Below are positions 24,270 through 32,729 of a stretch of DNA of 64,000 nt, piece by piece (the first letter of the stretch is position 1; each line of letters opens with the position of its first letter). The stretch lies in contig CAJKBH010000015.1 in the NCBI GenBank assembly GCA_905198125.1, forward strand, positions 1 to 64,000, in the 5' to 3' direction. Under the pieces are notes generated by a model. That model searched no databases. It saw nothing but the letters and a program-made list of their open reading frames with translations, and was not told where the DNA came from. The DNA comes from an uncultured Porphyromonadaceae bacterium. Lineage in GTDB: Bacteria; Bacteroidota; Bacteroidia; Bacteroidales; Muribaculaceae. The position numbers and the translations under genes were made by a program.

Positions 24270-26972
24270 TTATTTGAGTTCTGCTTGTTTGAGGATATAG
24301 TTGAACGAATAAGCGCGGTCAACGATGGTGTGTGGTATTATGACGTACTGCCAAGGTTTACCGCCATTCTGAGCCGTAAACTCGGAGGCGTGCCTGCAGA
24401 ACTCGCGGGCGGCTTTTGCCTTGGCTTGAACATTGGCATCATTAACATCCTTCTCTGCTTTGGTCTCACACATAAATATAGTGTCTGCTGTCTCAACTAT
24501 GAAATCCACTTCATATTTGTGCACTCCGCTATCCCAATATATATTGAATTGACTGGGAACTGGCCGTAGCCATTTGAGAACTTCCCCATTGGTCTCGAGA
24601 ATGAAAGAAAAGTCAAGTTCTGTTGAGCTGTCGAATTTATATCTGGTATAATATGATTTCTTAAATCCCATATACACATATTTTTTTACATCGGATTTAG
24701 GAACAGGTTCAGGCTCATGAAAATCCCGATATCCCCACTTATTCACGATAATATGTTGTTCATGTATTTTAGAGAAAGGTAATATCTTATTGATTTTGAA
24801 CTCTCCCGGAATAATGCGGTAGTGTTCTTTCATCTGCTTATAAATATTGTCGACAAGACTCTGTTTGAAAGCATAAACACGTTCATTTAAATCATCGTCG
24901 GAGATACCGGGGGCATTGTTGCGGATAGCATCGACAGCTTGCCCGACGAGCTTATAAAGCAAGTCGGAAATTTCGTCATAATCCACATCGTCGAAGTCGA
25001 TCAGCGAAGTAATGAGCTGTTCAACGGCAGGTCGTTTTGAGCTGCCTGACTTACCGGTGATAACCTTGAAATCGGTAGAATCGTGCAGACCTTGACGGAT
25101 AATTTCGCGATGCAGTTCATCGAGATTATAGCCGTTGGAGGTGTCAAGGTCAAAATCTTCAAACATAGCCTTGACATTCTGCTGTTCAACGACGATGCGC
25201 GGTATCTCGATAACATTATTCTTATAGTCCTCGACAACAATATTGATAACTTCATCGACCTGTGCAATTTGCTCGGCGGCATCTTGTTCGGCGAAAAGGC
25301 TATCTTTGACGCTCTCTTTGATAGTGGCAATAGCTTTTTCGCGGAGTTGCTGCTTGACCTCTTTCTTTTGGAGGTCGCCAAAAGAAGCTACGCCCTCGGC
25401 TGCGAAGTTGGAAATAGCCGATTCAATGGCTTTGCCTACTTGAGTTATATACCGCTTTGACTTTTCGCTGATTTCACTCTTGACTTTTTCGATTTGCTTC
25501 TGAATCTTCTGCTCGGTAGATGTCTGAGTGGTTTCCACTCGACCTCCTTGGTCGCGTTCGTCGCGTTCTTCAAGTTCGATGAAGGAAACACGTTTGAGAA
25601 GCGAATTGCCATTGTTGGCTTCGTCGATTACTTTCTGGAAATTATCGTGAGCAATAACGGTGAGCGTGTCAACGTCCTTATTGCCTGTGCGCTGTCCGCC
25701 GTAAGGCAAGCGCAGACCGCGTCCGATAGTCTGCTCAATGAGGACAGCCGCGTTTGAGGCTCGGAGCGGAATAATCGTGTACAGATTATTCACGTCCCAG
25801 CCCTCTTTGAGCATATTGACGTGTACGACAATTTCAATCTCATTGTCGGGCGATTCAAGAGCTACAAACTGACGCTCGATGTCGTCGTCCTTCTTCGAAG
25901 TGCTGTCGATTCGTAGAACCTTTCCTTTGTACGCGCTGTGATAAATTCGGTTGCTCTGCAATAATTCTTCGACAGCTTTGGCGTGGTTAATGTCGCGACA
26001 AGCTACGAGGATAAACGGCTTGACTACCGGACGTCCGTTCTGCTTGGCGTACATCTCGATAGCGAGTTTTGTACGCTCATGACAAGTGATTCCGTCCTCA
26101 AGTTTGATAATTTCGATTTCGTCGGGAGTGAAATTGTCCTTGTTGAAATTGCGGGCTTTTGCGATTGCCGGATTTTTTACATACAACCCATCGTCAAGTG
26201 CTTCGGCGAGGTTATATTCAAAAACAATATTCTTAAAAGTTTTACCTTTTTCATCAAAAGGAGTAGCCGTCATTTCAAAACCGAGAATAGGGCGAAGTTC
26301 ATTGATGGCTTTTTTAGAGGCATCCCCGTGATAGCGGTGAGCTTCGTCCATGAGAATAACAAGGTCTGGGAGCGAAGCGAGATAGTCGAAATATGACTGA
26401 CCGAGATATTCCGATAGCCGGCGCATGCGGGGCAATCCTTTTTTACCCTCCTTGCTGTCCTTGTTGAATTTCGATATATTGAAGATATTAATCTCGACAT
26501 CAGAGAAATGACTTCCCGTGCGCTCGTTATAAGTTTCGCCTGTAACGATGCGTGGAGGTGCGGCGACAAATTCGCTTATACCTTTGAATACATATTTAGA
26601 ATAGGATTCGTCACCGAAGTCTTTTATCAACTTCTCATATAACGTAAGGTTCGGTGCGAGAACGAAGAAGTGCTTGATACCCTTTTTGAGATAGAGATAT
26701 GCGATGATTGCACCCATCAGTCGAGTTTTTCCGATGCCGGTTGCAATGGAAAAAGCAAGTGAGGGGAAGTCGCGGTCAAAACCTTTGACCGTCGGCACGA
26801 TAGACTTAACCTTTGCAAGCTCGGCTGTGATAAACATTTCGAGCATATCCGGGTCAGTCGGAGGCTTCTTCAACGAGAATTTATCCGTTATTCCTGCCGT
26901 CAGTTCAAGCGCTTTCGCCAGCGGTTTGCGAAGCGAAAGGCGTTGACGTATGTAATTAACCTGTGAATCCAT
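24270..26972 (-). CDS. res: Type III restriction endonuclease, Res subunit
   Basis: The 900-residue DEAD-family ATP-dependent nuclease acts with Mod to cut unmodified DNA. Helicase motifs are visible: Walker A IATGIGKTR (about 77-84), Walker B/motif II MDEAH (208-212), motif III TATPF and motif VI IGRGLRLP. The C-terminal PD-(D/E)XK nuclease has Asp823, Glu836 and Lys838 in YEVDF and MCETKAEKD. The length is close to known Res proteins and all motifs are intact. It is the last gene of the operon, 4 bp after the DUF1016 gene. It is AT-richer than the flanking chromosome. Confidence 0.95.
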   Translation of the reverse strand: MDSQVNYIRQRLSLRKPLAKALELTAGITDKFSLKKPPTDPDMLEMFITAELAKVKSIVPTVKGFDRDFPSLAFSIATGIGKTRLMGAIIAYLYLKKGIKHFFVLAPNLTLYEKLIKDFGDESYSKYVFKGISEFVAAPPRIVTGETYNERTGSHFSDVEINIFNISKFNKDSKEGKKGLPRMRRLSEYLGQSYFDYLASLPDLVILMDEAHRYHGDASKKAINELRPILGFEMTATPFDEKGKTFKNIVFEYNLAEALDDGLYVKNPAIAKARNFNKDNFTPDEIEIIKLEDGITCHERTKLAIEMYAKQNGRPVVKPFILVACRDINHAKAVEELLQSNRIYHSAYKGKVLRIDSTSKKDDDIERQFVALESPDNEIEIVVHVNMLKEGWDVNNLYTIIPLRASNAAVLIEQTIGRGLRLPYGGQRTGNKDVDTLTVIAHDNFQKVIDEANNGNSLLKRVSFIELEERDERDQGGRVETTQTSTEQKIQKQIEKVKSEISEKSKRYITQVGKAIESAISNFAAEGVASFGDLQKKEVKQQLREKAIATIKESVKDSLFAEQDAAEQIAQVDEVINIVVEDYKNNVIEIPRIVVEQQNVKAMFEDFDLDTSNGYNLDELHREIIRQGLHDSTDFKVITGKSGSSKRPAVEQLITSLIDFDDVDYDEISDLLYKLVGQAVDAIRNNAPGISDDDLNERVYAFKQSLVDNIYKQMKEHYRIIPGEFKINKILPFSKIHEQHIIVNKWGYRDFHEPEPVPKSDVKKYVYMGFKKSYYTRYKFDSSTELDFSFILETNGEVLKWLRPVPSQFNIYWDSGVHKYEVDFIVETADTIFMCETKAEKDVNDANVQAKAKAAREFCRHASEFTAQNGGKPWQYVIIPHTIVDRAYSFNYILKQAELK

Positions 26973-26976
26973 GCGG

Positions 26977-28044
26977 TCAATTATCTTTAAGTTTTGCCTC
27001 TATTTCCTCGATAGTGGGCAATGTGCTCTTGAAATCTTTCGGGAGATGTTTTTCCAACTGATACTGCGACACTCCAATGGGCAAGTTATATCCCTCCAAA
27101 GAATATTGTGCAAGCACATTGTCCTTTGTCTTGCAAACTAATAATCCGATTGTTGGATTATCCTGCTCGCTTTTGAGCAGGTGGTTTACGGCAGTTACAT
27201 ATAAGCCGAGCTGTCCGAGATTCGAGGCTTCAAATTTCCCTGTCTTAATTTCAATAACAACGTAGCAACGAAGTTTGAGATTGTAAAAGAGCAAATCGGT
27301 GAATTGCTCAGTTTCGCCAACCTTCAGGCGATATTCGCGCCCAACATAGGCGAAACCCTCTCCCAATTCGAGCAGGAATTTGGTAATTTCACGTAAAAGG
27401 GCCTCTTTCAGTTCCCTCTCCTTGTAGGGTGCTGTCATGTTTGTAAAGTCAAACATATAGGGATCTTTTGTAAGTTCTTGCGCGAGATCGCTTGTCGGCA
27501 CCGGCAGCAGTTCGTTGAAATTGGTAATTGCCCTGCCTTTGCGAAGATGCAAGTCGGAGTCAACAGCATTGAGCAGCACGCTACGCGACCATCCGTTTTT
27601 CACCGATTCAACGAGATAGAAAAGAGCTGATGTAGGCTGATTGAAAAATTTATCGATTAGAGTCTTATGATGACCCCACGGAGCAGCGAATAAAATTCCC
27701 TCAGATTGGGGGAATTTTGATGTACTCCGAGATTTTCCCCCAACTTGAGGGAAAATCTCGGAGTACATCAAATAGAATCGACGTATGTAGTATAAATTTT
27801 TCTCCGAAAAGCACTTGGCTTCGGGGATTGCTTCTTTCAAATCCCTGCTAAGGATTTTGAAAAAGCCATTGCCATACTTGTTTTCGTCCTGACGGCTGAC
27901 AATTTCTTTGCCAAGTTCCCAATAGAATGAAAGCAACTCTCGGTTAACCTCGACGGCTGCTTTTATTTGAGCCGAGCGGTAGCGATTGGAAAGCGATGCT
28001 ATCCAATTCTTATAGTCGTTGTCGAGTATCAGATGTTGTTCCAT
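26977..28044 (-). CDS. DUF1016 (YhcG-family) PD-(D/E)XK nuclease-like protein
   Basis: The 355-residue protein has the N-terminal DUF1016 domain (about 10-150, with SFYWELGKEI and PWGHHKTLIDK) and the C-terminal nuclease-like domain (about 195-345: FTDLLFYNLKL then VVIEIKTGKF, with Asp250, Glu265 and Lys267). The family is often embedded in restriction systems, and its exact role is unclear. Its ATG overlaps the mod TAA by one base (TAATG), so translation is coupled. Codons for about residues 92-110 lie in a perfect 24-bp inverted repeat, giving an unusual FPQVGG/FPQSEG segment. Confidence 0.88.
   Translation of the reverse strand: MEQHLILDNDYKNWIASLSNRYRSAQIKAAVEVNRELLSFYWELGKEIVSRQDENKYGNGFFKILSRDLKEAIPEAKCFSEKNLYYIRRFYLMYSEIFPQVGGKSRSTSKFPQSEGILFAAPWGHHKTLIDKFFNQPTSALFYLVESVKNGWSRSVLLNAVDSDLHLRKGRAITNFNELLPVPTSDLAQELTKDPYMFDFTNMTAPYKERELKEALLREITKFLLELGEGFAYVGREYRLKVGETEQFTDLLFYNLKLRCYVVIEIKTGKFEASNLGQLGLYVTAVNHLLKSEQDNPTIGLLVCKTKDNVLAQYSLEGYNLPIGVSQYQLEKHLPKDFKSTLPTIEEIEAKLKDN
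27692..27772. repeat. Nested inverted repeats inside the DUF1016 gene
   Basis: A 24-bp perfect inverted repeat (27716-27739 and 27749-27772, spacer 9 bp) overlaps a second 9-bp palindrome, AAAATTCCC / GGGAATTTT (27692-27700 and 27710-27718). The reading frame stays open through both. Confidence 0.9.
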
Positions 28045-29729
28045 TAGTCAAAGAGTGTTGGTTCGTTTTGTGAGGCTTCTTCCGGGAGATATTCACCCTC
28101 CGGGTCGAGGTTGATCCATTCCTTATCGTCAATGTTAGGTACTGACACGATGTTAAGAGAATAGTCGTCATGGTCGAACTCGCAGGTGTCGAGAAGAACT
28201 TTGGGGATTTTCTTGATGGTGATGTTCGGGAACTTGTTGCGGCACTCCGGCTGAAATTTTGTGCAACAGATAAGCAGTGATTCATCTTCGCCCAACTGGT
28301 CGTGAATGGTTTCAAGCATTTCAGCGGTAATAAGCTGGGTTGTGGTAAAAATGAAGTCGTGTTCTGAGCTATTGCCCTGCTTCCAATACATTTCAGCGTC
28401 CGGCGAGTAAGTAAAGCCCTGATGCTTAGCCATAGCAGCGGCAAGCATATTGGCATTATATTCTTTGTTAATTACAAAGTTTCCGTATTTGTCTTTATTG
28501 AGCAGGCTCGGCGCAAGTTCATAGAACTTAAAACCGCCACCTCCTTGCCAATTTTGAGATTTAGATATTCCACCTTGCTCACCCTCAATTACTTTCTTCA
28601 TGCGGGCTGCGCAATGTGTATAGGCATGATTCCCCAATTCGACACCGATCCATCTACGACCCATTTTGTGGGCGACTGCTGCAGTCGTTCCGCTCCCGAG
28701 GAAACTGTCGAGGACGATGTCGTCGGGATTAGTTGCAATCTGGAGTATTCGTAATAAGAGGCGTTCTGGTTTTGGAGTGTCGAAAATTGTATTGAAATCT
28801 AAAGCTTTAATTTCTTTTTTTGCCTCTTGAGTATGTCCTACTTCGGTATATGGCCATAAGGTCTGTGGTACTATACCATCCCGAACTTCCGTCAAAAAAC
28901 GCTTTATTGCAGGTACATTATTTCCATCTGGGCCAAACCATATCCTATTATCAGCAATCATCCGATTCATTACATCTTCCGTATATACCCAGCATCGGCC
29001 AGAGGGTAAATGGTGCTGTTTCCCATTCGGAGCTGAGAGAACATAGAATTGGCTTTTTGTCCCATGACCAGCTTGAGCTGTCGAATCAGTTGATTTCCAT
29101 ACGCCTCTAGGGTCGTTATCAGGATTTTTATATCTCTCGTTTGCTTCTATTGAACGAGGCAGCTTGTTCAATGAATAATCTTTAGTAAGGTGCTTAGCAT
29201 AAACCAGCACATAATCATGTGAGCGGGATATAGTCTTTTTTAGATTTACAGGAGAGTACGCTCGTTGCCAGACTATAGTTTCTATGTAATTAGATCGGCC
29301 AAAAACTTCATCACACAAGATTCGTAAATACGCCTGTTCATCATCGTCAATACTTATCCATATCGTGCCATCTTCAGATAAAAGGTTTCTAAGAATTTCT
29401 AAACGAGGACGCATTAAGTTTAACCACTGACTATGTTCTAGATTATCATCATAATGTTCAAAGGCACTTCCAGTATTATATGGAGGATCTATGTAGATAC
29501 ATTTAACTTGTCCTGCGAAATCTTGCTCGAGTGCTCGGAGCGCAAGAAGATTATCCCCGTGGATGAGCATATTGCCAGGCCACGGTTTCCCATTGGGAAG
29601 CGTGCCGGTTTCTACCTCCCCAAAACTATATTCCGGGGTATCAAGGAGCAAACGTGGCTCAATGGCAAGTGGCTCGTCCTCCTTACCAATCCATGTGAGT
29701 TCCAGTTTATTTATCTTGTTCTGGGCCAT
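28044..29729 (-). CDS. mod: Type III DNA adenine methyltransferase, Mod subunit
   Basis: The 561-residue beta-class N6-adenine methyltransferase recognises DNA for the type III complex. Motif IV IYIDPPYNTGSAFEHY (DPPY at 81-84) precedes the AdoMet motif SFLGSGTTAAVAH (342-354), the beta-class order. A central variable region (about 150-300) should be the target-recognition domain. No simple-sequence repeat tract of the kind used for phase variation was seen. The start overlaps the end of the upstream membrane-protein gene by 23 bp and the stop overlaps the DUF1016 start. Confidence 0.95.
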   Translation of the reverse strand: MAQNKINKLELTWIGKEDEPLAIEPRLLLDTPEYSFGEVETGTLPNGKPWPGNMLIHGDNLLALRALEQDFAGQVKCIYIDPPYNTGSAFEHYDDNLEHSQWLNLMRPRLEILRNLLSEDGTIWISIDDDEQAYLRILCDEVFGRSNYIETIVWQRAYSPVNLKKTISRSHDYVLVYAKHLTKDYSLNKLPRSIEANERYKNPDNDPRGVWKSTDSTAQAGHGTKSQFYVLSAPNGKQHHLPSGRCWVYTEDVMNRMIADNRIWFGPDGNNVPAIKRFLTEVRDGIVPQTLWPYTEVGHTQEAKKEIKALDFNTIFDTPKPERLLLRILQIATNPDDIVLDSFLGSGTTAAVAHKMGRRWIGVELGNHAYTHCAARMKKVIEGEQGGISKSQNWQGGGGFKFYELAPSLLNKDKYGNFVINKEYNANMLAAAMAKHQGFTYSPDAEMYWKQGNSSEHDFIFTTTQLITAEMLETIHDQLGEDESLLICCTKFQPECRNKFPNITIKKIPKVLLDTCEFDHDDYSLNIVSVPNIDDKEWINLDPEGEYLPEEASQNEPTLFD

Positions 29730-30552
29730 ATAATATTTTGTTAGCCTTGTTATTCTCGTATTTAATAAAGTTCATAGACTTATCGTAAAAAAGTCCAGAT
29801 ATATCAAAAGAAGCAAGGCGTTCTATGATTGACTGATGAAATTTATCATCCTTTATGTCAAAATCCTGTATAACAACCCATATCCTGTGTGAATTAGAGC
29901 GTACAGTTGATGCGGTTTCAGTCTTGTATTTTTTTAGTTTTACTTGAAATTCGTCTTCTAATGATCTGCCTAAAGAGTCTTGAAGCCCTTGATAGCTAAT
30001 CCAAGAAATATCTCGTAAAATATCGGAAAAAATATAACGGATATCTTCAAACTCAGAAAGAAACTTTTGCTCGATTTCATCCAAGTTGGTAGAAAATGTT
30101 ATTCTGAAGTTATTAGTTGCTTCGTTAATTTTTGAAAACACATTTTCTAAATATCTCTCACGTTTAGAAAAATCCCCGAAATGGATAATTTTAATAAAAT
30201 CATCAATAGTGGAACGATTTATTATTGAAAGGATAGAGATAATCGCTGATTTATACTCAGCGACATGAGCAAGATATAATTGGTATGAAAGGGAATTAGA
30301 TTGAAGTCGACGGTTTTCTCTATTTTGTACGTTATTATTATTTAAGGTAAGGAATAATATAATGAATGGTATTATACCACTAATATAAACCGCCCAAAAG
30401 TTTATCCATGTATTTTCATCGCCTACAACATTTGCCCATTGCGGGGTATTTAGACTGACAATGAAATTTATTCCTATGGGAAGAAGTAAATAAATTGTGG
30501 AAGCTAAAATCCACAACAAGATATGACGATGATTATCAGTTAGGATGCTCAT
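29707..30552 (-). CDS. Two-TM membrane protein in the type III R-M operon
   Basis: This 281-residue protein is not recognised. The sequence shows two N-terminal membrane helices (about 10-33 and 50-72) and a long, Asn/Ile/Glu-rich soluble part that looks mostly helical (about 75-270). The ATG at 30552 is preferred because a strong ribosome-binding site (GGAGG) ends 5 bp upstream; a longer frame would start at a TTG overlapping it. The gene is strongly AT-rich. It overlaps mod by 23 bp, so it is translated with the R-M system. A role as membrane effector, anchor or regulator of the system is inference only. Confidence 0.7.
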   Translation of the reverse strand: MSILTDNHRHILLWILASTIYLLLPIGINFIVSLNTPQWANVVGDENTWINFWAVYISGIIPFIILFLTLNNNNVQNRENRRLQSNSLSYQLYLAHVAEYKSAIISILSIINRSTIDDFIKIIHFGDFSKRERYLENVFSKINEATNNFRITFSTNLDEIEQKFLSEFEDIRYIFSDILRDISWISYQGLQDSLGRSLEDEFQVKLKKYKTETASTVRSNSHRIWVVIQDFDIKDDKFHQSIIERLASFDISGLFYDKSMNFIKYENNKANKILYGPEQDK

Positions 30553-30674
30553 TTTATCCTCCAATGAAAAGTTATTAACTTAGTTTGCTCAATCTTTTGG
30601 GCCATTATAGCGTCGCCCTTTGCCGTTATGTTGTTGTGATATTCTTGGTCATTTCGCATGCGATGCTATGATTG

Positions 30675-30682
30675 CAAAGTTA
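30675..30682 (-). promoter_or_regulatory. Candidate -7 box of the R-M operon
   Basis: Minus-strand TAACTTTG about 123 bp upstream of the first ATG (30552). No clear TTTG was found at the standard spacing. The long leader between them has no recognisable element. Confidence 0.5.
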
Positions 30683-30741
30683 ACTAATTTTCGTGAAATT
30701 AACGGTATGCAATCCTAAAATTATGTGATGTAAGGGCTGTG

Positions 30742-30791
30742 AATGCAAAAAAGAGGCAGTCGCCGCCTCTTTTTACTTCAGTTAGGAATTC
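30742..30791. repeat. Terminator direct repeat, copy 2 (right edge of R-M module)
   Basis: Same orientation as 24183-24234. The hairpin AAAAAGAGGC / GCCTCTTTTT (30748-30774) lies 50 bp beyond the ksgA stop codon and should terminate the ksgA operon. Confidence 0.85.
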
Positions 30792-30823
30792 GGTTTTGGA
30801 TTCTACTCAACTATTGAATCATC

Positions 30824-31642
30824 CTACTTTTGGATCAGGAGGTTGGTGAGGAGGACGAACTGGTCGACGGAGAGGCGCTCGGGGCGCTCGGTCAGGAGGG
30901 GTTCGATGGGCGAGAGGGTGTCGGCAGCAATGGCGGCGGGGATGGCGGCCAGGAGGGGCGCCAGCGAGTTGCGGAGGGTCTTGCGTCGCATGGAGAAGGC
31001 TTGCTTCACTACCTTCTTGAAGTCGGCGGGGTCGCAGCCGAGGTCGGTGCGGTCGTTGCGCGTCAGCCTCAGTACGCCGCTGCGCACCTTGGGCGGGGGC
31101 GTAAATACGAACGGCTCGACGGTGAACAGGTATTCGCAGTCGTACCAGGCCTGCAGCAGCACGGAGAGAATGCCGCGGTCGCGGTTGCCCGGCGCGGCGC
31201 AGATGCGTTCGGCCACTTCCTTCTGCAGCATCCCGGCGGCAACCGGTATGCGGTCGCGGTGCTCGAGGACCTTGAAAAATATCTGACTCGAGATGTTGTA
31301 CGGGAAATTGCCTATCAGCGCCATTTCTTGACCCGGAAATACCGTGTCGAGGTCCATCTTCAGGAAGTCGGCTTCCACCACGATCAGGTCCGGGTACAGG
31401 TTGTGCAGGAATCCGACGCTTTCGGAATCCAGTTCCACGCATTCCAGCGGTCGCCCGGTGTCCATCAGGTATTTGGTCAGGATGCCCATGCCGGGTCCGA
31501 TCTCAAGGATGGGGAGGTCGCTCCACGGGCGGGCGTGTTCTGGCAGTTCCCGGGCCGAAATGGTGTCGGCTATGCGCGAGGCGATGTGCTCGTCGTTCAG
31601 GAAATGCTGTCCTAATGACTTTTTGGCGCGAACGTTTTTCAT
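30824..31642 (-). CDS. ksgA: 16S rRNA (A1518/A1519) dimethyltransferase
   Basis: The 272-residue RsmA/KsgA methyltransferase dimethylates two adjacent adenosines near the 3' end of 16S rRNA. The N-terminal KKSLGQHFLND, the AdoMet motif ILEIGPGMGILT and the catalytic NFPYNISSQI are all present. The ATG overlaps the stop of the upstream lipoprotein gene by 4 bp, so it is the last gene of a five-gene minus-strand operon with the proline isomerases. The terminator repeat copy 2 follows. Confidence 0.97.
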   Translation of the reverse strand: MKNVRAKKSLGQHFLNDEHIASRIADTISARELPEHARPWSDLPILEIGPGMGILTKYLMDTGRPLECVELDSESVGFLHNLYPDLIVVEADFLKMDLDTVFPGQEMALIGNFPYNISSQIFFKVLEHRDRIPVAAGMLQKEVAERICAAPGNRDRGILSVLLQAWYDCEYLFTVEPFVFTPPPKVRSGVLRLTRNDRTDLGCDPADFKKVVKQAFSMRRKTLRNSLAPLLAAIPAAIAADTLSPIEPLLTERPERLSVDQFVLLTNLLIQK

Positions 31643-32556
31643 ACATCTGCATTTATGTCGGATTCATGTTCGGTAGAAATCCTGAATATCTGGATATCGA
31701 TCAGAACCGGATCCGCAGGTTTGAGTCCTATGAACTCGCAACGGTTGCCGTACAGGCGGAAGGCCGGGGTGAGGAACCGGGCGTGTTCGCCCTGCCGCAT
31801 CCGGCAGTAAATCTCGTTCAGCACGGGAGCTGTCTCATGGTTTCCCACCGTCACCTCCTGGGGCGACGACATTCCGAGGCTTTCGCCGTCGGGCCGCGAA
31901 TAGTTCACCTGCAGCGACAGCACGGATCCCGTGGTGGCCGACGGGCCGGCACCGGGGGTGAGTTCCTTGTAATACAGGCCGTCCTCCAGGCGCTTCATGC
32001 CGAGTTTCGCGGCCTCGGCCCTGACGGCCTGATGGGCCTGTCGGTGTACCGAACCGGCCTGCTGTGCCTGCAGCTTGTGCAGCACGTCATACAGCTTGTC
32101 CTGCACTGCAAGCTCGTCTATGTCCTTTTCCTGCAGCAGGGCGTATGCCATGGACTGGAACAGGACGTCCTTGTCGAAGGTGAATCCGAATTCGTTCTCA
32201 AAGTGCTTGCCCCTCACGGCCATGCGCACGCCGTAACGGATGCCGAGGTTGTAGGCGGAGTCGTTACCCTGCATGTCGTCATAACCCTGGCGCACGCCCT
32301 CCAGAAAGCGGATACGGGCTTCGGTGGAGCGCAAGGCCGTGTCGTTCATTGCCTCGCGCAGATACTCGTAGGCCTTGAGCTGGCCGGTGTAATACAGCAT
32401 GGAATCGGCCAGCGATACGTGGCCCATTTCATTCAGGCTCTTGCCCCGGTCGGGGCCGCACGATACGGAGCCGGCCGCCGTCAGCAACGCCACGGCGGCG
32501 AGAGAGAGGTGTCGCAATGTCCGCGACATGGATTGTTTCGATAAGGATGCAGGCAT
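31639..32556 (-). CDS. FKBP-like lipoprotein (degenerate isomerase)
   Basis: The 305-residue protein appears to be a lipoprotein (hydrophobic segment then SVSC), with an N-terminal helical region resembling the FKBP dimerisation domain (residues about 45-200, with LADSMLYYTGQLKAYEYL and FLEGVRQGYDDM). The C-terminal part (about 205-300) ends in an FKBP-like strand pattern (LIDIQIFRI), but the usual FDSS and PGW active-site residues are not seen, so isomerase activity is doubtful. Start at 32556 or 32529 is uncertain; both precede the signal segment. It overlaps ksgA by 4 bp. Confidence 0.65.
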   Translation of the reverse strand: MPASLSKQSMSRTLRHLSLAAVALLTAAGSVSCGPDRGKSLNEMGHVSLADSMLYYTGQLKAYEYLREAMNDTALRSTEARIRFLEGVRQGYDDMQGNDSAYNLGIRYGVRMAVRGKHFENEFGFTFDKDVLFQSMAYALLQEKDIDELAVQDKLYDVLHKLQAQQAGSVHRQAHQAVRAEAAKLGMKRLEDGLYYKELTPGAGPSATTGSVLSLQVNYSRPDGESLGMSSPQEVTVGNHETAPVLNEIYCRMRQGEHARFLTPAFRLYGNRCEFIGLKPADPVLIDIQIFRISTEHESDINADV

Positions 32557-32576
32557 AATCGGTTGGAATCGGCGGT

Positions 32577-32729
32577 TCAGATCGAGTCGGCGGGAATGGT
32601 GTCGGGCACCACTTCCACGGTGTCGCCGGTGGGGGTCATGTTCTCCATAGTTCTCCCTTTGCACGAGGGGAGAGCCAAAAGCATAAGGGCCGCCGTCAGC
32701 ACAGCGGCCCCTTTAATCAGTTTTTTCAT
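32577..32729 (-). CDS. Small lipoprotein of 50 residues
   Basis: This short frame encodes 50 residues beginning MKKLIKGAAVLTAALMLLAL, followed by the lipobox LPSC (Cys23) and an acidic/threonine-rich tail ending in DTIPADSI. The ATG overlaps the stop codon of the upstream FKBP gene as ATGA, strong evidence for coupled translation, and the next gene starts about 20 bp after its stop. No family is recognised. It is easily missed because of its size. It may be a small periplasmic partner of the neighbouring isomerase lipoproteins; that role is inferred from position only. Confidence 0.7.
   Translation of the reverse strand: MKKLIKGAAVLTAALMLLALPSCKGRTMENMTPTGDTVEVVPDTIPADSI

Noticed and set aside
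28044..29729. Phase-variable repeat tract in mod
   Set aside because: No homopolymer or short tandem repeat long enough for slippage was seen in the gene or directly upstream.
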